From positions 59,514,407-59,578,406 of the forward strand of contig NC_012876.2 in NCBI RefSeq assembly GCF_000003195.3: DNA of 64,000 nt, read 5' to 3'. The position numbers and the translations under genes are program-made. Position 1 is the first letter of the stretch. Each line of letters starts with the position of its first letter. This document shows positions 22,931 through 33,880 of this stretch, piece after piece. The DNA is from Sorghum bicolor (Eukaryota > Streptophyta > Magnoliopsida > Poales > Poaceae). Below the pieces are notes generated by a model. That model was not told where the DNA came from. It ran no database searches and was given only the letters and a program-made list of their open reading frames with translations.

Positions 22931-23276
22931 GGCCCTGTTTAGATTGGAGATGAAAATTTTTTATATGTCACATCGAATGTGTCGGAAAGATGTCGGAAGG
23001 GTTTTTAGAAACTAATAAAAAAATAAATTACATAGCTCATCAGGAAACTGCAAGACAAATCTATTAAGCATAATTAATCTATCGTTAGCACATGTGGGTT
23101 ACTGTAGCACTTAAGGCTAATCATAGAGTAACTAGGCTTAAAAGATTCGTCTCGCGATTTTTAACCAAACTGTGTAATTAGTTTATTTTTTTTATGCACA
23201 TTTAATGTTCCATACATATGTCTAAAGATTCGATGTGATGGATAAAAAAATTTTGGGTAGAAAACTAAACAGGGCC
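22931..23276. mobile_element. Longer Tourist-like MITE with TTA target duplication
   Basis: Starts GGCCCTGTTTAGATTGG and ends AACTAAACAGGGCC, flanked by TTA at 22928-22930 and 23277-23279. At 346 bp it is longer than the main family. Its left half differs (GTGTCGGAAAGATGTCGGAAGG) while the right half follows the common family, so it looks like a chimera of two subfamilies. Confidence 0.8.
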
Positions 23277-23279
23277 TTA

Positions 23280-24085
23280 TATGTCCTCACTCAAACAGCC
23301 CCGATAGACGTGGGTCTAGGGCCACGGTCTTAAAAGTGATCCAATTTATCTACTAAAAGTATATGTTGAATTTGTAGCCCAAATGAAATATGTTGGGTCA
23401 AATTTCTTAATATATACTAACTGGCCAAACACGTTTGGATGGAGATTGAGACAGAAAAAAGAAAATACATCGGGATAAAAAATAGAGGTATGGGTTGGGA
23501 TGAGCTGCTAGTCGTATTTCTTGTCTTCCAAACGCCACCAGAGAGAATGCAGTCATATTTTTTGTCTTCCAAACGCCACAAGAGAGAAAATATATGTTGG
23601 GTATTGGATCTCCATCTTCAATTATCCAAAACTCATATTTTTCTGTTTCCAAACGCCACCAGAGAGAAAAGAGCACCCGCGACTCTCAAGTCTCAAACAT
23701 CCCCGTCCTTTACAATCCATGTCTATGCCCCACCGGTCAATGCAATTCTAATTTTTTTTTCTCTCCTTCTTTTGGCCGTGGCTAGTGCTGATTTATATTT
23801 AGAAAGTTATTGTGGGTTGCAGCCACAGCTACAGTAACAACCATAATAAGTTGAAGCGAACACAACCATGAGGCCAGTATCACAAAGCCAATATTTTGTA
23901 CAAGCACAATCAAAAGTAGTTAAAAAGATATTGTCCAAAAACCATGAATGTTAGAAGAACTAGTTTTGTTATCTATTAGTATTACATCCCGCGTAGATTA
24001 TACTTTGGACCTGATGCTAATGAAATATATACATGTCTTGATAGTGGCCTAGGCTTTCAAAATCGATGAGCTCTGCCACTATTTA
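23280..24085. other. Intergenic with a short dispersed repeat
   Basis: Three copies of TTCCAAACGCCACCAGAGAG or near occur at about 23526, 23566 and 23648. An outward CCAAACACGTTTGGATGGAG lies near 23425. This may be a small degenerate DNA element. No gene. Confidence 0.4.
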
Positions 24086-24507
24086 TATGGTGTTTGGTTT
24101 GAGGAATCAAACCGTTCAAATAAGATGGTGCACCATGTGTCCATCCCTTAATATGGTGTTTGGTTTGAGGAATCAAACCGTTCAAATAAGATGGTGCACC
24201 ATGTGTCCATCCCTTAATATGGTGTAGTTTGAGGAATCATACTATTCAAATGAGATGGTGCATCATGAGTCCATTCCTTAATAGGGTGTTTGGTTTAGGG
24301 AATCAAGCCATTCTAGATGAGGTAGTGCATCATGAGTTCATTTCTAAATTTTGGTGTGAGACCGCCTTCCTCGCACTACTATGGATCAGTAGCTTGTGAG
24401 GAATGAGGTGATGGTCCATCAACTCATCCATTGCACAAATCAAACAAAAAAGGGTAGGGAGTGAGAATATGATAAACTAACTCATTTCTCAAACCAAATA
24501 CCTAATA
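24086..24507. mobile_element. MITE with tandemly amplified left end
   Basis: A unit of about 66 bp beginning ATATGGTGTTTGGTTTGAGG is repeated at about 24086, 24151, 24217 and 24281. The first two copies are essentially identical and the last two degenerate. The right end carries CTCATTTCTCAAACCAAATA, the inverse of the left end. No TSD was resolved. Confidence 0.65.
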
Positions 24508-24509
24508 AA

Positions 24510-24803
24510 TTTGGTGGAATAACTTTATTCCTCAAACTAGTACTAATTACTATGAGCATTAGTTTATGACAAATTAGATTCTATTCTACAAGCCAGATAA
24601 AAGAAGAACTTTACTAGAGCGTGCGCGTGCAGAAATTCTAATTTTTGGTTCCACACTACAATTTGGGTATCAAATTATTTTCGTTGCCAAAAAGGGGGGA
24701 AGTATAGTAGATCTTTTGTTCCCTAACTCTGGCACCCTCACCCCCACTGTCGGCCATCACCGTGCAAAGGGCGCTAGGGTTCACCAGAGACCCGATGACC
24801 CCT
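24510..24803. other. Intergenic, nothing identified
   Basis: No gene. The last part may belong to the target of the next LTR. Confidence 0.35.
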
Positions 24804-24808
24804 AGTGT

Positions 24809-25277
24809 TGTCGACGAAAGCTAGTCGGCAGTCTACCTTGGGGTATACCCACGGTAGTAGTTTATCGGCACACACAGGTGCGCAAGCTACGAACTTGATG
24901 GTGACGCAAGACACAGGCAAGGATTTTATCCAGGTTCGGCCGCCGTATGGGCGTAATACCTACGTCCTGCATCTGATTGTATTGCTATGCGTTGGATCGA
25001 ATTGTCTTGAGTTGTCTAAGGGGGGTCCCTTGCCTCTCTTTATATAGTCCAGAGGGTAGGGTTACAGATCTAGAAACTAATCCTAGTCGGATACAATTGT
25101 CATAGATAACATGTTATCAATTCCTATTCTAACCGACTAGAATCTTGCTTGATCTCCACGTCTTGTTTCCTTACGTGAAACTCCGAGCAGTTGGATCAAG
25201 CCTCAAACTATCTCGTGATGGGTCAAGTCTCCTAGCCCAAGTCTAGCCGTAAGGGTATAGGGGTTTATACCCCAACA
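24809..25277. mobile_element. Probable short solo LTR
   Basis: Starts TGTCGACGAAAGC and ends ACCCCAACA (469 bp), with TATATAGTCC-type promoter sequence near 25042. The flanks AGTGT (24804-24808) and AGTGC (25278-25282) match at four of five bases, so the TSD is probable but imperfect. No coding sequence is present. Confidence 0.6.
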
Positions 25278-25282
25278 AGTGC

Positions 25283-25704
25283 CGGTGGGAACATTTGAAA
25301 AAAGGTGGGAACATTTAAAAAAATTAACACAGACGGTTGGCTTAGCAAACATTTCGACCGGTGGTTCTCAGTTAACCGCCAGTGGAAAGATCCATTTTCA
25401 CTTGCCCTAGCGCTGGTTGTTCTAGGAAACGTCTATAGAAATGGCTTCCCAATCGCCTGTACACATCTTCATTGCACTAGTGGCTGGGCCCGCTTAGCGA
25501 AACACACTTTGCCAATTGCCACACAGAAATTGGTGCTAGATCCTTGAAAATCGTTCAACTCGCAAATTAGTGAGGTGTCCATTTCAAGGAATCCAAATCA
25601 AGGCATGTATTGCTCAGATCGGGCACCAAGGATGATTTAACACAGAGGAGCAAGAGCTTGCTAGTTTAGCACAGAAGCTTGCAACCTAGTGGTGCTTTCC
25701 TTAG
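25283..25704. other. Sequence with CACTA-like subterminal motifs
   Basis: Contains ACCGCCAGTGGAAAG, GACCGGTGG, GTCTATAGAAATGGC and a CACTAGTGG near 25476, motifs typical of the subterminal regions of grass CACTA elements. Ends were not defined. No gene. Confidence 0.4.
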
Positions 25705-27055
25705 TCTCACCGACCATTAAAATTTGCTAGAGGACATCGAAAGTGTAGGTTGTTTGTTGGTGGATACCAAAAGTGGAGCCATGTTTTATGCTACTGGACA
25801 CCGCATCTATTATTTTATTCATTTTCACCAATTGAGGAGAGATACATGTGAGAAAAATGTCATTCTTGTCATTGTCTCTTTCTTATTCCTTTCTCTCCCT
25901 TTCTTTTTTTCCTAGGCGAGGCAGGTCGACGCATGGGGGCGCCGGTGGTTGCTGCTAAGGACATGTCGGTGGCAACATCGGGCATCTCCACCATGGCAAC
26001 CACTCCACGACCAATGGTGACCTCGTCGGCAAAACAAGATAACGACGCACGAGGGCTGACATGATCATTAGCAATGGGCAAGCCCCCCTCCCCCTGGCAA
26101 GTTTGTTCCAGGTGAGCCACCTTGACAAGTTTAGGAGCAACGAGGGCCCCACACGAGCGAGCTCAAGCCCCAGCCTCCACGACCATGGTGGCAACAACAA
26201 GCACAGGGAGAGTCACATTCTGACAAACTAAGTGGTGGAACCTTGACGAGATCATGCTTGCGAGTATCTTTGAGCTATGCGCAGTCTAGATTTAAGATCA
26301 ATTGAAGGAGAAATAGGATCAATAGAGCTACTCACGTGATGGTTGCCAAGGCGGGCGTGCACCATGGCGGCAATGATGTTTCGGTTACTCTAGCTATGGA
26401 ATCAAGAAACGAGCAGTCTTATGAGCATCCGAGGAACAAGAGAAACATGGATGCATAATCAATTGTATAGGGGAAGGTCATAGTTGTGCTACCCACAGCA
26501 AGGTCGCCATGGCGGCCATGGTAGATCATTTGTCTGAGTTCACTGAAGACGATGAGGACTTCTTAAACGAAATGCTCGACATGTTCTGGATAGGAAATCA
26601 TAGGGGTCCATGATGCATCCGTAGATGAGAGGAACTGCATGGAGATAGAGCAAGGTAGGAGAATTTCTCCGGCAGCAGTGGTTGTTGCATTCAATGGGGT
26701 CCATGGTGGCCATGTGTTGCATTCGTCACGCGCTCGCCCATGGCCACCACACTGTCGTGCGCTCACTCGTGCCTCGTAGACACCACTGTTGTCCAAGGAC
26801 ATCGCCACACGCTTGCCCGAAGACACAAAGGAGCGAAGAAAAAAAGAAAAGGAGAGAGAAAGAAGAAAGAAGCAAGGGCAAGAATGAGATTTCTCCCACC
26901 TTCCTCTCTCCTCAACCGGAGAAAATGAATAAAATAAGGGATATAATGTCTAGTAGCATAATTGTCAACAACGAGTGCGTCTTCTAACAAATGACTCCAC
27001 TCTATGTGTTAACCTCTACTTTCCGAGTCCGCTAGACAAATTTTGTAGTATTCTT
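25705..27055. mobile_element. Candidate long-inverted-repeat DNA element
   Basis: The left arm (about 25710-25915) and the complement of the right arm (about 26825-27050) align over some 200 bp with many substitutions. Shared blocks include AAAATTTG...CTAG, TTATGCTACT-GACA, ATTTTATTCATTTTC and GAGGAGAGA. The arrangement fits a non-autonomous MULE or foldback element. No matching 9-bp TSD was found. The interior (25916-26824) is GC-richer, with no recognised protein. Confidence 0.55.
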
Positions 27056-27059
27056 CTCC

Positions 27060-27482
27060 CAACTTGAACCGGCCAATGGATGGACCATCGTTAGAAAAAC
27101 GTATACCTGTACTTGAGCCGGGACTGTAAAACTTTTTAAGTTTATACTTGGTGATGCAACGGTAGGATCCGCTACTAAAAGTAAAAGGCAAAAAAAAAAA
27201 TTATTGTAGTCCCTCTACCAGGAACGGGTTGCACATACATGTCCTTAATCTGTAATCTCTCACCCTGTTCTCTTGCCTTGTTTCCTCCTCGGATGTTCAG
27301 GGCAGCGAGAGTGAACAGATAAACAGGCCAGCAAGTTGGAAAGGAACCTGGCCGCTACCGTCCCTGCGTCATGCCTGACCTCTCTCAGCCTGTCAGCCAT
27401 CGCCGTTGTTGTAGCAGTGAGGGATAGAGGAAGATGAGACTTACGGAGTATATGAGAGTGACCGGATAAGAATGGGAGAGGA
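27060..27482. other. Intergenic, nothing identified
   Basis: Short A-tract near 27190; no gene or element ends. Confidence 0.35.
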
Positions 27483-27490
27483 TCGGCAAC

Positions 27491-27866
27491 CAGTGGCGGA
27501 GGAAGGATTAAAACTAAGGTATGGCGAAGTTTGTAATATAGATATGAATGGTAACAATGTTTGCTGAATTCGGTTTACGAAAGCGTGGAAAACACAAATG
27601 CCAAAAATTTGTATCAAAATTAATAGTGTCCGGTGAAAATAGTTATGGGCACAAGTCGGCCTTGGTAACACATATCATAGAGCCCAAATATAATAACGGT
27701 CCACTTGTCTAAGTGTGACCTTTCTCCTGCCGAAGGAGCTTCTCTCGCAATCAGCCATAGTAAACGCCAAACATAGACGCAAGACCTGCAATTTGTAGTG
27801 GATATCCACACCAGAATTGATGTATGGCAAGAGCCATACCTTGCCATATGGGATCCTCCGCCCCTG
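27491..27866. mobile_element. hAT-type MITE with perfect 8-bp TSD
   Basis: Ends CAGTGGCGGAGGAAGGAT and ATCCTCCGCCCCTG are inverted repeats. An exact 8-bp duplication TCGGCAAC flanks it (27483-27490 and 27867-27874), the hAT hallmark. 376 bp with no transposase. It is related by its ends to the element at 29970-30955. Confidence 0.88.
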
Positions 27867-27914
27867 TCGGCAACTCATTTTGGGAACCGCAACTTATGTG
27901 GTTTCAACATGTTA

Positions 27915-28157
27915 GGCCATGTTTAGTTCACCCTTAAACCAAAAACTTTTCAAGATTTCCCACTCACATCGAATCTTGCAGCACATACATGAAGCATTAA
28001 ATATAGATGAAAACAAAAACTAATTACATAGTTTGCTTGTAAATCACGAGACGATTCTTTTAAGCCTAGTTACTTCATGATTGGACAATGTTTGTCAAAT
28101 AAAAACAAAAATATTATAATATCAAAATTCAAAAACTTTTTAAATCTAAACAAAGCC
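27915..28157. mobile_element. Tourist-like MITE
   Basis: Starts GGCCATGTTTAGTTCACCC and ends AATCTAAACAAAGCC. The flanks TTA and TCA differ at one base. Confidence 0.75.
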
Positions 28158-28856
28158 TCAATTGCAAGACTTTTCCACCTCCTCTCCCTGCTCATGCACA
28201 GTGCGGACAAGTCGGGGTGATACACGCCCCTTTGTCGGGCTTGTTCTACAGGAGTAGTTATACGCCACGCAGGTGCTTTTTGCAGAATATAAAAATAGCC
28301 CTCTATTTCGCAAAAAAAATATAAATCTCGTTTCTCTCGAGAAATTAAAAGAGCTTTAAATTTGATCAAATTTATATAAGATGTTATATACCGTTAGATC
28401 TCTAATTAATTTTGTTATGAAAATATATTTTATAACTAATCTAATGATATTTATTACACATTGTAAATATCGATATTTTTTAAACTATATTGAGTTAAAG
28501 TTAAAAATCTTTAATTTCTCAGGATAAAAGAGTTATATATTTTTTTGGAACGGGGGTAGTAGATATTATTCGGACCGTCGGGAAATCGTACTCGTGTCGG
28601 ATAGGTACAGACGCGATCTCAATCTGCAGTAATTCGCCATCGCTCTCTGTACGTCTTCGGTCTCGTTTCCAGTCGCGCATGCATGCATCTCTGGCGTCAC
28701 CTCTTACGCACACAGCTAGGCCACAGCCATGAACTAACGAAGCAGCAGTGTAGACACCCACACCGTGACACAAATCCACTTCTACGGTTCGGCGTATTCA
28801 TTTCGAGCGAACGATCCAACAACGTACGATAGAGCTTAACCTCCTCACCTGCGTGA
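28158..28856. other. Intergenic, nothing identified
   Basis: AT-rich to mixed sequence. AGCGCGCATGCATGCATC-like motifs lie near 28675. No gene. Confidence 0.35.
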
Positions 28857-28859
28857 CGT

Positions 28860-29632
28860 TAGCGATGATGTCAGGTTAAAAAAAGCAAAACATTTATTTC
28901 AAAAAGTTATAATTTCTGAATAGTATATCTATTTTTATTTTCGTCTGCATCATTGTGTTCTATGCGACGAGATGAATAAAACTAGACCTCACTTACATAT
29001 ATTTCAAATAATTTTATTTTATTAGTAATTTATCTATATCATAGAATAATATATAATTTATAGACTATAACTTATAAGAATAACTTATAACATATAACTT
29101 AGCATATTTCTACTAATATGTTATGATACTAATTTGTATATTTAAGTTTTGAATATAACTTATACACCTAACTTTACATCTAAGCCATTCATTAAGTTGT
29201 ATAACTTATAAGTTTTAAATATAACTTATATATCTAACTTTGGTTCTGTTTCATAATTTTTGTGTTTCTAAAATTTAGTTCATTCATTTGTCTGTTAATA
29301 ACTTTTGTGTTTGCAGTTTTGGCACAAGTTAGTTAATTCGTTTCTTTGTGTTTAATAACTTTTATACATAAAAGGTGTTTTATAGCTCTTAAGATTTTAA
29401 GCTTTTCGCATAAGTTATATTTTATAACTTTCATAGCATAAGTTATATGATGTAAGTTAATATACATAAAATGGTAGCAGGAAAAATAAATCTTTGAAAC
29501 ATGTGCAAGTGGGATCTAGTTTTGTTCGTCTCGTCTCGTAGAACACATCAATGCAGACGAAATTAAAAAAAGATACACCGTTCAGAAGTTATAGTATTTT
29601 GAAATAAATATTTCTCTTTTTTAATGACGTCA
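28860..29632. mobile_element. Candidate DNA element with inverted repeats of about 115 bp
   Basis: The left arm (28865-28995) and the complement of the right arm (29505-29632) pair over about 115 bp. Shared blocks are ATTTATTTCAAAA, TTTCTGAA, TTTCGTCTGCAT, TGTGTTCTA and AAAACTAGA. The interior is very AT-rich, with many TAACTTATA-like units. No TSD was resolved. Confidence 0.6.
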
Positions 29633-29969
29633 GCCATCCTTAAAAAGTGCGCATGAATATAGAGGCGTTGTGCGGAAGAAGCATCGTGCATACGCGGTGA
29701 GGTTTGCTGATTGGTTGCCAAAAAGAGAAATGAGTGAGATTTTTTTTCCAAATAAGGTATGTCTGAAATTGATCGTTTTGAACGTTCGTAATTTAGTGAG
29801 ACCGACACCGTGATGCTCATGCATGCTGCATTCCCATCGTGGGCATAGGTGCGTTACGTCGGTCTCTCCACGGACGGGCTCCGGGCTTCCGCGGGGCCGA
29901 CGCCGATGCACTCATGCACGGATGATCGGTTGGGCCGGCAGAGTGTCCTAGCCAGTGGTAAGTAGCAGC

Positions 29970-30055
29970 CAGTGGCGGACCTAGGAATTCGCCAAGACTA
30001 GGGTCAAATTTTGGTGCCAAATTTCAAAAGCTACAACCTATATTATAGTCTATAG

Positions 30056-30117
<62 letters not shown>

Positions 30118-30955
30118 AAAAACTATCAAGCAAAGTTTGCAAATTCAGAGAAATTCTCAAACTATATAATTAATAATACGATAGAATAGCTATGAAATAT
30201 CAATGAACAATGAAAATAAATACTTATTGTCTAGTGAAGATTTGTTGCGTTCGTTGTTCTTGTTCACCAACTCGAGAAAAATACGATGCAATAGTCTTTG
30301 TTCTCTTCATCTAATTGAAATCAAAATTTCACAATTAGTAGTTGCTAGTTGAAATCAAAAGAAAATAAAAACTAAACTATTAATAAAAAATTAAAAGAAC
30401 ACATACCTTTGCTCCACTGTGGATAGGAAGCGCCAGGGTGGGCGCGTTGGCTTCGGCAGGGATAGGCGTACCTGGAGATCCGAGGCTCCGAGCGCTGCCG
30501 ACACTCGACAGCCAAGGGCCCCTGCCCTGTGGCCGCGAGGGGCTTGCTGAGGTGTGAGCGCGTCTGGCACTCTGGCTGTCTGGACGAGCACGCAGTCGCC
30601 GGTCGGCCTTGGTCAGGTCGCGGTCGAGGGCCTCGAGGAGGCAGCGAGCAGAGGAGCTGAGGAGGGACGCCAGAGTCCGCGAGCTCGGGACCGGCGACCG
30701 CCGAGGGCGCGCGACTGCGCAAGGCCGAGGCGTGCCGCATGCGGAGGCGTGCAGGGGGCGGCGAGGCGCGTGCAGGGGGCGGCGGGGCGATGTGTAGGGG
30801 TTGGATGCAGGCCTGAGCGACTTCTCTTCTTCTCTGCCCTAGTCTTTTAATTAATGGACTTCTTTCCCAGGCCAAAACTGAAGAATTACTCCAAGAATTT
30901 TTGGGTCACGACTAGAACCATGGCCCTACTGGCCCTACACCTGGGCCCGCCCCTG
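29970..30955. mobile_element. hAT-type element with perfect 8-bp TSD and GC-rich interior
   Basis: Ends CAGTGGCGGACCTAGG and CCTGGGCCCGCCCCTG are inverted repeats with a few mismatches. An exact 8-bp duplication GTAGCAGC flanks it (29962-29969 and 30956-30963). At 986 bp it is larger than its relative at 27491-27866. It carries a (TA)n tract at the left and a GC-rich block (about 30420-30840) at the right. That block has open frames on both strands, but no transposase and no recognised protein, so its source is unknown. Confidence 0.88.
30058..30114. repeat. (TA)n microsatellite
   Basis: About 27 consecutive TA dinucleotides, inside the hAT-type element. Confidence 0.95.
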
Positions 30956-31421
30956 GTAGCAGCCAAGTCGTGGCCAGAGCCAGGGGACGACAATTGGCTG
31001 GTTGCAAACTTGCATCGTAGTAGTACTCCAGTAGGCTGTCATAGGGTATCCCGCAGCAGCTGACGACTATACTTCTTCCGTACTCATAAAACATGTCAAT
31101 TTGGGCTCTTGACTCATTTTCACAAAGCATGTCGTTGTAGGCGCGGGGTCACGTTTAGACACGTTTGCCCTTGTTCGGCTTAACTCGGCATTAATCACGG
31201 TGCCTCGATTTCTCTCCCACAGTAATCGTGTGCACGCTTGCGGCCGCTGCGCTCGCCCGCTGCGCACGCTCGCCGCCACGCTCGCCCGTAGCACACGCTC
31301 GCGGCTGCAGTGTGCTCATCCGCGCCGCACTTGCCCGCTTCCCCGCTCGCTCGCGTGCCATGGATTCAGGTGGCGCCGGACTCCATGGAATCCTCAGAGA
31401 TCCTGATGGCGAGCGCGAAGC

Positions 31422-32423
31422 ATGCATTTTGGTTCGGACTTTAATTATTGTGTCGAAGAAAGGAATACCTATCTTTGCCCAATAGATATAGCCGAAAATC
31501 GGCACACATTCCGGATCGGGAATGACAGTACAGAGGTACAGGGTTTGAAAGGTGCAGAACGGGATGAGAAACTCCGAAAGTTGAAACTTGATTTTGAAGC
31601 CAAATACGTCTTCTATATTGGACATTCACTAATAAAGTTTCAAGACAGGAAAGCGGTGGTAGCCCCGTACCACTTTGGGTAAGTGTGAGTTTACAAAATA
31701 TCTATCTAAACTATTTCAATGCATAAATGCATCATGGATTTAATTCGAGCAGGAACCACTGGATATGCTTCATCATTTATCCCAAGGAGGGAAGGGTGTT
31801 GGTGCTAGACTCCGCAGATTACCCGAAAGAAAGCTATGCTCCATTCATCAAACTGCTAGAGCTGTAAGTTAAACTATGAATGCATACTTAAGCATTGTGA
31901 GAATTTGACAATAACATGGTGACTCTATTTGAGATCATAGGGCATACAGGTTCTATAAGATAAATCATGGAAAGTGCGAGCCAAGAGACCAGGGCCACCA
32001 TTGGAGGTTATACATAACTGGCCGGTACATATAAAAATTTACTATTATGAATACAAATCATACACATAGGACCACAGTTGCAATTATAGTTAAATAACCA
32101 CTCTCCTGTTATACAGTGCATGAAGCAACCACCCTTATCTGTCCTTTGTGGCTACTACGTGTGCGAGAACATGAGAGAAAACGGACGATATGTAAGGAAC
32201 CCTGACAAGGTAATATAAGTAATAGTCTATTAAAGTTGAAAGTCATAAAATATATAATGTTTATAAACTTTCTTTGCAGGTATATAAGCAAGGGACGACG
32301 AAGCGCATGGACGAACATGCTTTAGACAACATAGTTGAGGACATCTGCTCGTTCATCATGAAGCATGTCATTCCACGTGAAGGCAAATATCATGATGATG
32401 AAAGCCAATTATCCAGGCCATAG
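31422..32423 (+). CDS. C48 (Ulp1/SENP-type) cysteine protease domain, transposon-borne
   Basis: Five consecutive coding blocks join through plausible introns: from about 31422 to 31680 (GT donor), 31753-31862, about 31941-32021, about 32116-32210 and 32280-32423 (TAG stop). The third block's donor is unclear. Joined, they show the C48 fold with its triad: His in [11 protein letters not shown], Asp in VLVLDSADY, and Cys in [16 protein letters not shown] helical tail follows ([13 protein letters not shown]). Such Ulp1-like domains are often carried by grass CACTA and Mutator elements. Here CACTA-type subterminal repeats and a TAGTG terminus lie just downstream. The 5' start is not certain and no transposase is found, so this is probably a partial element gene rather than a host SUMO protease. 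Confidence 0.7.
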
Positions 32424-32724
32424 TTCCGCGTGCTGATAGAGATTAGTAAGCTCAAACTTACTAAAGAGGGTTATTAGAGGACAGAAACAAACTTTGATGT
32501 ATATATATATGATGTGTGATGATGGATATACTCTTGTAATTAACTTTATGTCTTTGAGCACCAAACTTTGATGTATACAAATATATGTATGAGATGAAGT
32601 ATTTAAATTGCATGTTGCTATGTTTGAAGACCAACCAATATCAATATATTTAAATAATAACAATAAAATAATAAATTAATTAATTAATTAATTAAAAAAT
32701 AAATAAATAATATATATTTTAATA

Positions 32725-32907
32725 GGTTTCCACAGGCAGCTCTCTTAAGAAACCGCATGTGTAAATGTGCATTTATACAGGCGGTTCCCTAAGAGAGCCG
32801 CCTGTGTAAACGGTTTCTACTGACGGCTCTCAAGCAGCCGCCTGTGGAAATGAATGATTTCTACTGGTCTCTAGCGCAGGCGGTGCTGGAAAACGTCTGT
32901 ATAGTGT
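32725..32907. mobile_element. CACTA-type 3' terminus with subterminal repeats
   Basis: Several copies of a GGCGGTTCCCT / AGCCGCCTGTG-type motif occur in alternating orientation, and the sequence ends GTCTGTATAGTG (32907), the complement of CACTATACAGAC. With the protease gene to its left, this is the right end of a CACTA-type element. The left terminus was not found, so the element is truncated or its left end lies in rearranged sequence. Confidence 0.65.
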
Positions 32908-33398
32908 GCCCATATACTCGTGGCAGACTCAGCCATGCACTACTGCCACGGACTCGCCGGAATCACAGCTGCTCGTGGCGCTGCACTTCGTCTCACCGGC
33001 CTCAAGCAGGACTCGCGGTCTTGGTGGCGCCGGACTATGGAAAACGAGCTCCAAGCAGACTCAAATGCGAACATACTCAAACGCAAAAAAAAAAAAAAGC
33101 AACATGCAAAGAGCCAGGCAAAAAAAAAAAACAACGCCAACAAGCATCAACAAGACAGCAACCATGCAAAAACAAAAAATAGTGTAGAAGTTGAGAATTC
33201 GAATATAATACTCAATGCTGACGCCTAACTGCACTAACCAGTTGAGCCACTTAAATTTCTTGGAGCAACCGCAACCTTATTAAAGATAAAGAAAGAAAAT
33301 TAATCCCTAATTAATTATTTTTTAGTTATCAAAATCATATTCTAAATGTCGGGTTTTTTTGGTATAGAGAGAGTGTATCGATCTACCAAACGTGCTAA
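32908..33398. other. Intergenic with A-tracts and a SINE-like segment
   Basis: Two A-rich tracts lie near 33087 and 33121. A block near 33010 (TTGGTGGCGCCGGACT) resembles 31366-31379. No gene is supported; see the SINE-like entry. Confidence 0.35.
33120..33255 (-). mobile_element. Possible tRNA-derived SINE
   Basis: On the minus strand TGGCTCAACTGG resembles a Pol III A box. About 35 bases later ATTCGAATTC resembles a B box (GGTTCGAATCC). A T-rich run follows at the 3' side, as in some grass SINEs. No TSD was fixed. Confidence 0.35.
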
Positions 33399-33643
33399 GG
33401 GCTTGTTTTAGATGCAAAACCTTTTTGGATTTCGCTAATATAGCACTTTCGTTTGTTTGTGACAAATATTGTCCAATCATAGACTAACTAGGATCAAAAG
33501 ATTTGTCTCACGATTTACATGTAAACTGTGCAATTAGTTTTTATTTTTATCTATATTTAGTGCTTCATACATGTGCCGTAAGATTCGATGTGACAGAGAA
33601 TCTTGAAAACTTTTTGGTTTTTTGGGTGAACTAAACAAAGGCC
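33399..33643. mobile_element. Tourist-like MITE with TAA target duplication
   Basis: Starts GGGCTTGTTTTAGATGC and ends GAACTAAACAAAGGCC, flanked by TAA at 33396-33398 and 33644-33646. It belongs to the same divergent subtype as the copy at 4805-5044. Confidence 0.8.
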
Positions 33644-33675
33644 TAAGAGCACGTGGAAAAAATGTTGATGATATA

Positions 33676-33880
33676 GCCTTGTTTAGTTTCTAAATTTTTT
33701 TAAAATTTCTCCACATCGAATCTTTGATACATTCATAAAGTATTAAATATAAATAAAAAACTAATTACATATTTGTGAGACGAATTTTTTAAATTTAATT
33801 AGTCTATAAATAAACAATAATTATCAAATATAAATAAAAATGCTACAATAGTTAAATCTAAAAAATTTCAAAACAAGGCC
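33676..33880. mobile_element. Tourist-like MITE with ATA target duplication
   Basis: Starts GCCTTGTTTAGTTTC and ends AAACAAGGCC, flanked by ATA at 33673-33675 and 33881-33883. Shortened and AT-enriched. Confidence 0.75.

Noticed and set aside
25705..27055. Classification as a Mutator element
   Set aside because: Long inverted arms fit, but no 9-bp duplication could be aligned at either plausible boundary, so it is left as a candidate long-inverted-repeat element.
30372..30875. A 167-codon minus-strand frame in the hAT element
   Set aside because: It is Pro/Arg/Ser-rich with no hAT transposase or BED zinc-finger pattern; kept only as unexplained GC-rich cargo.
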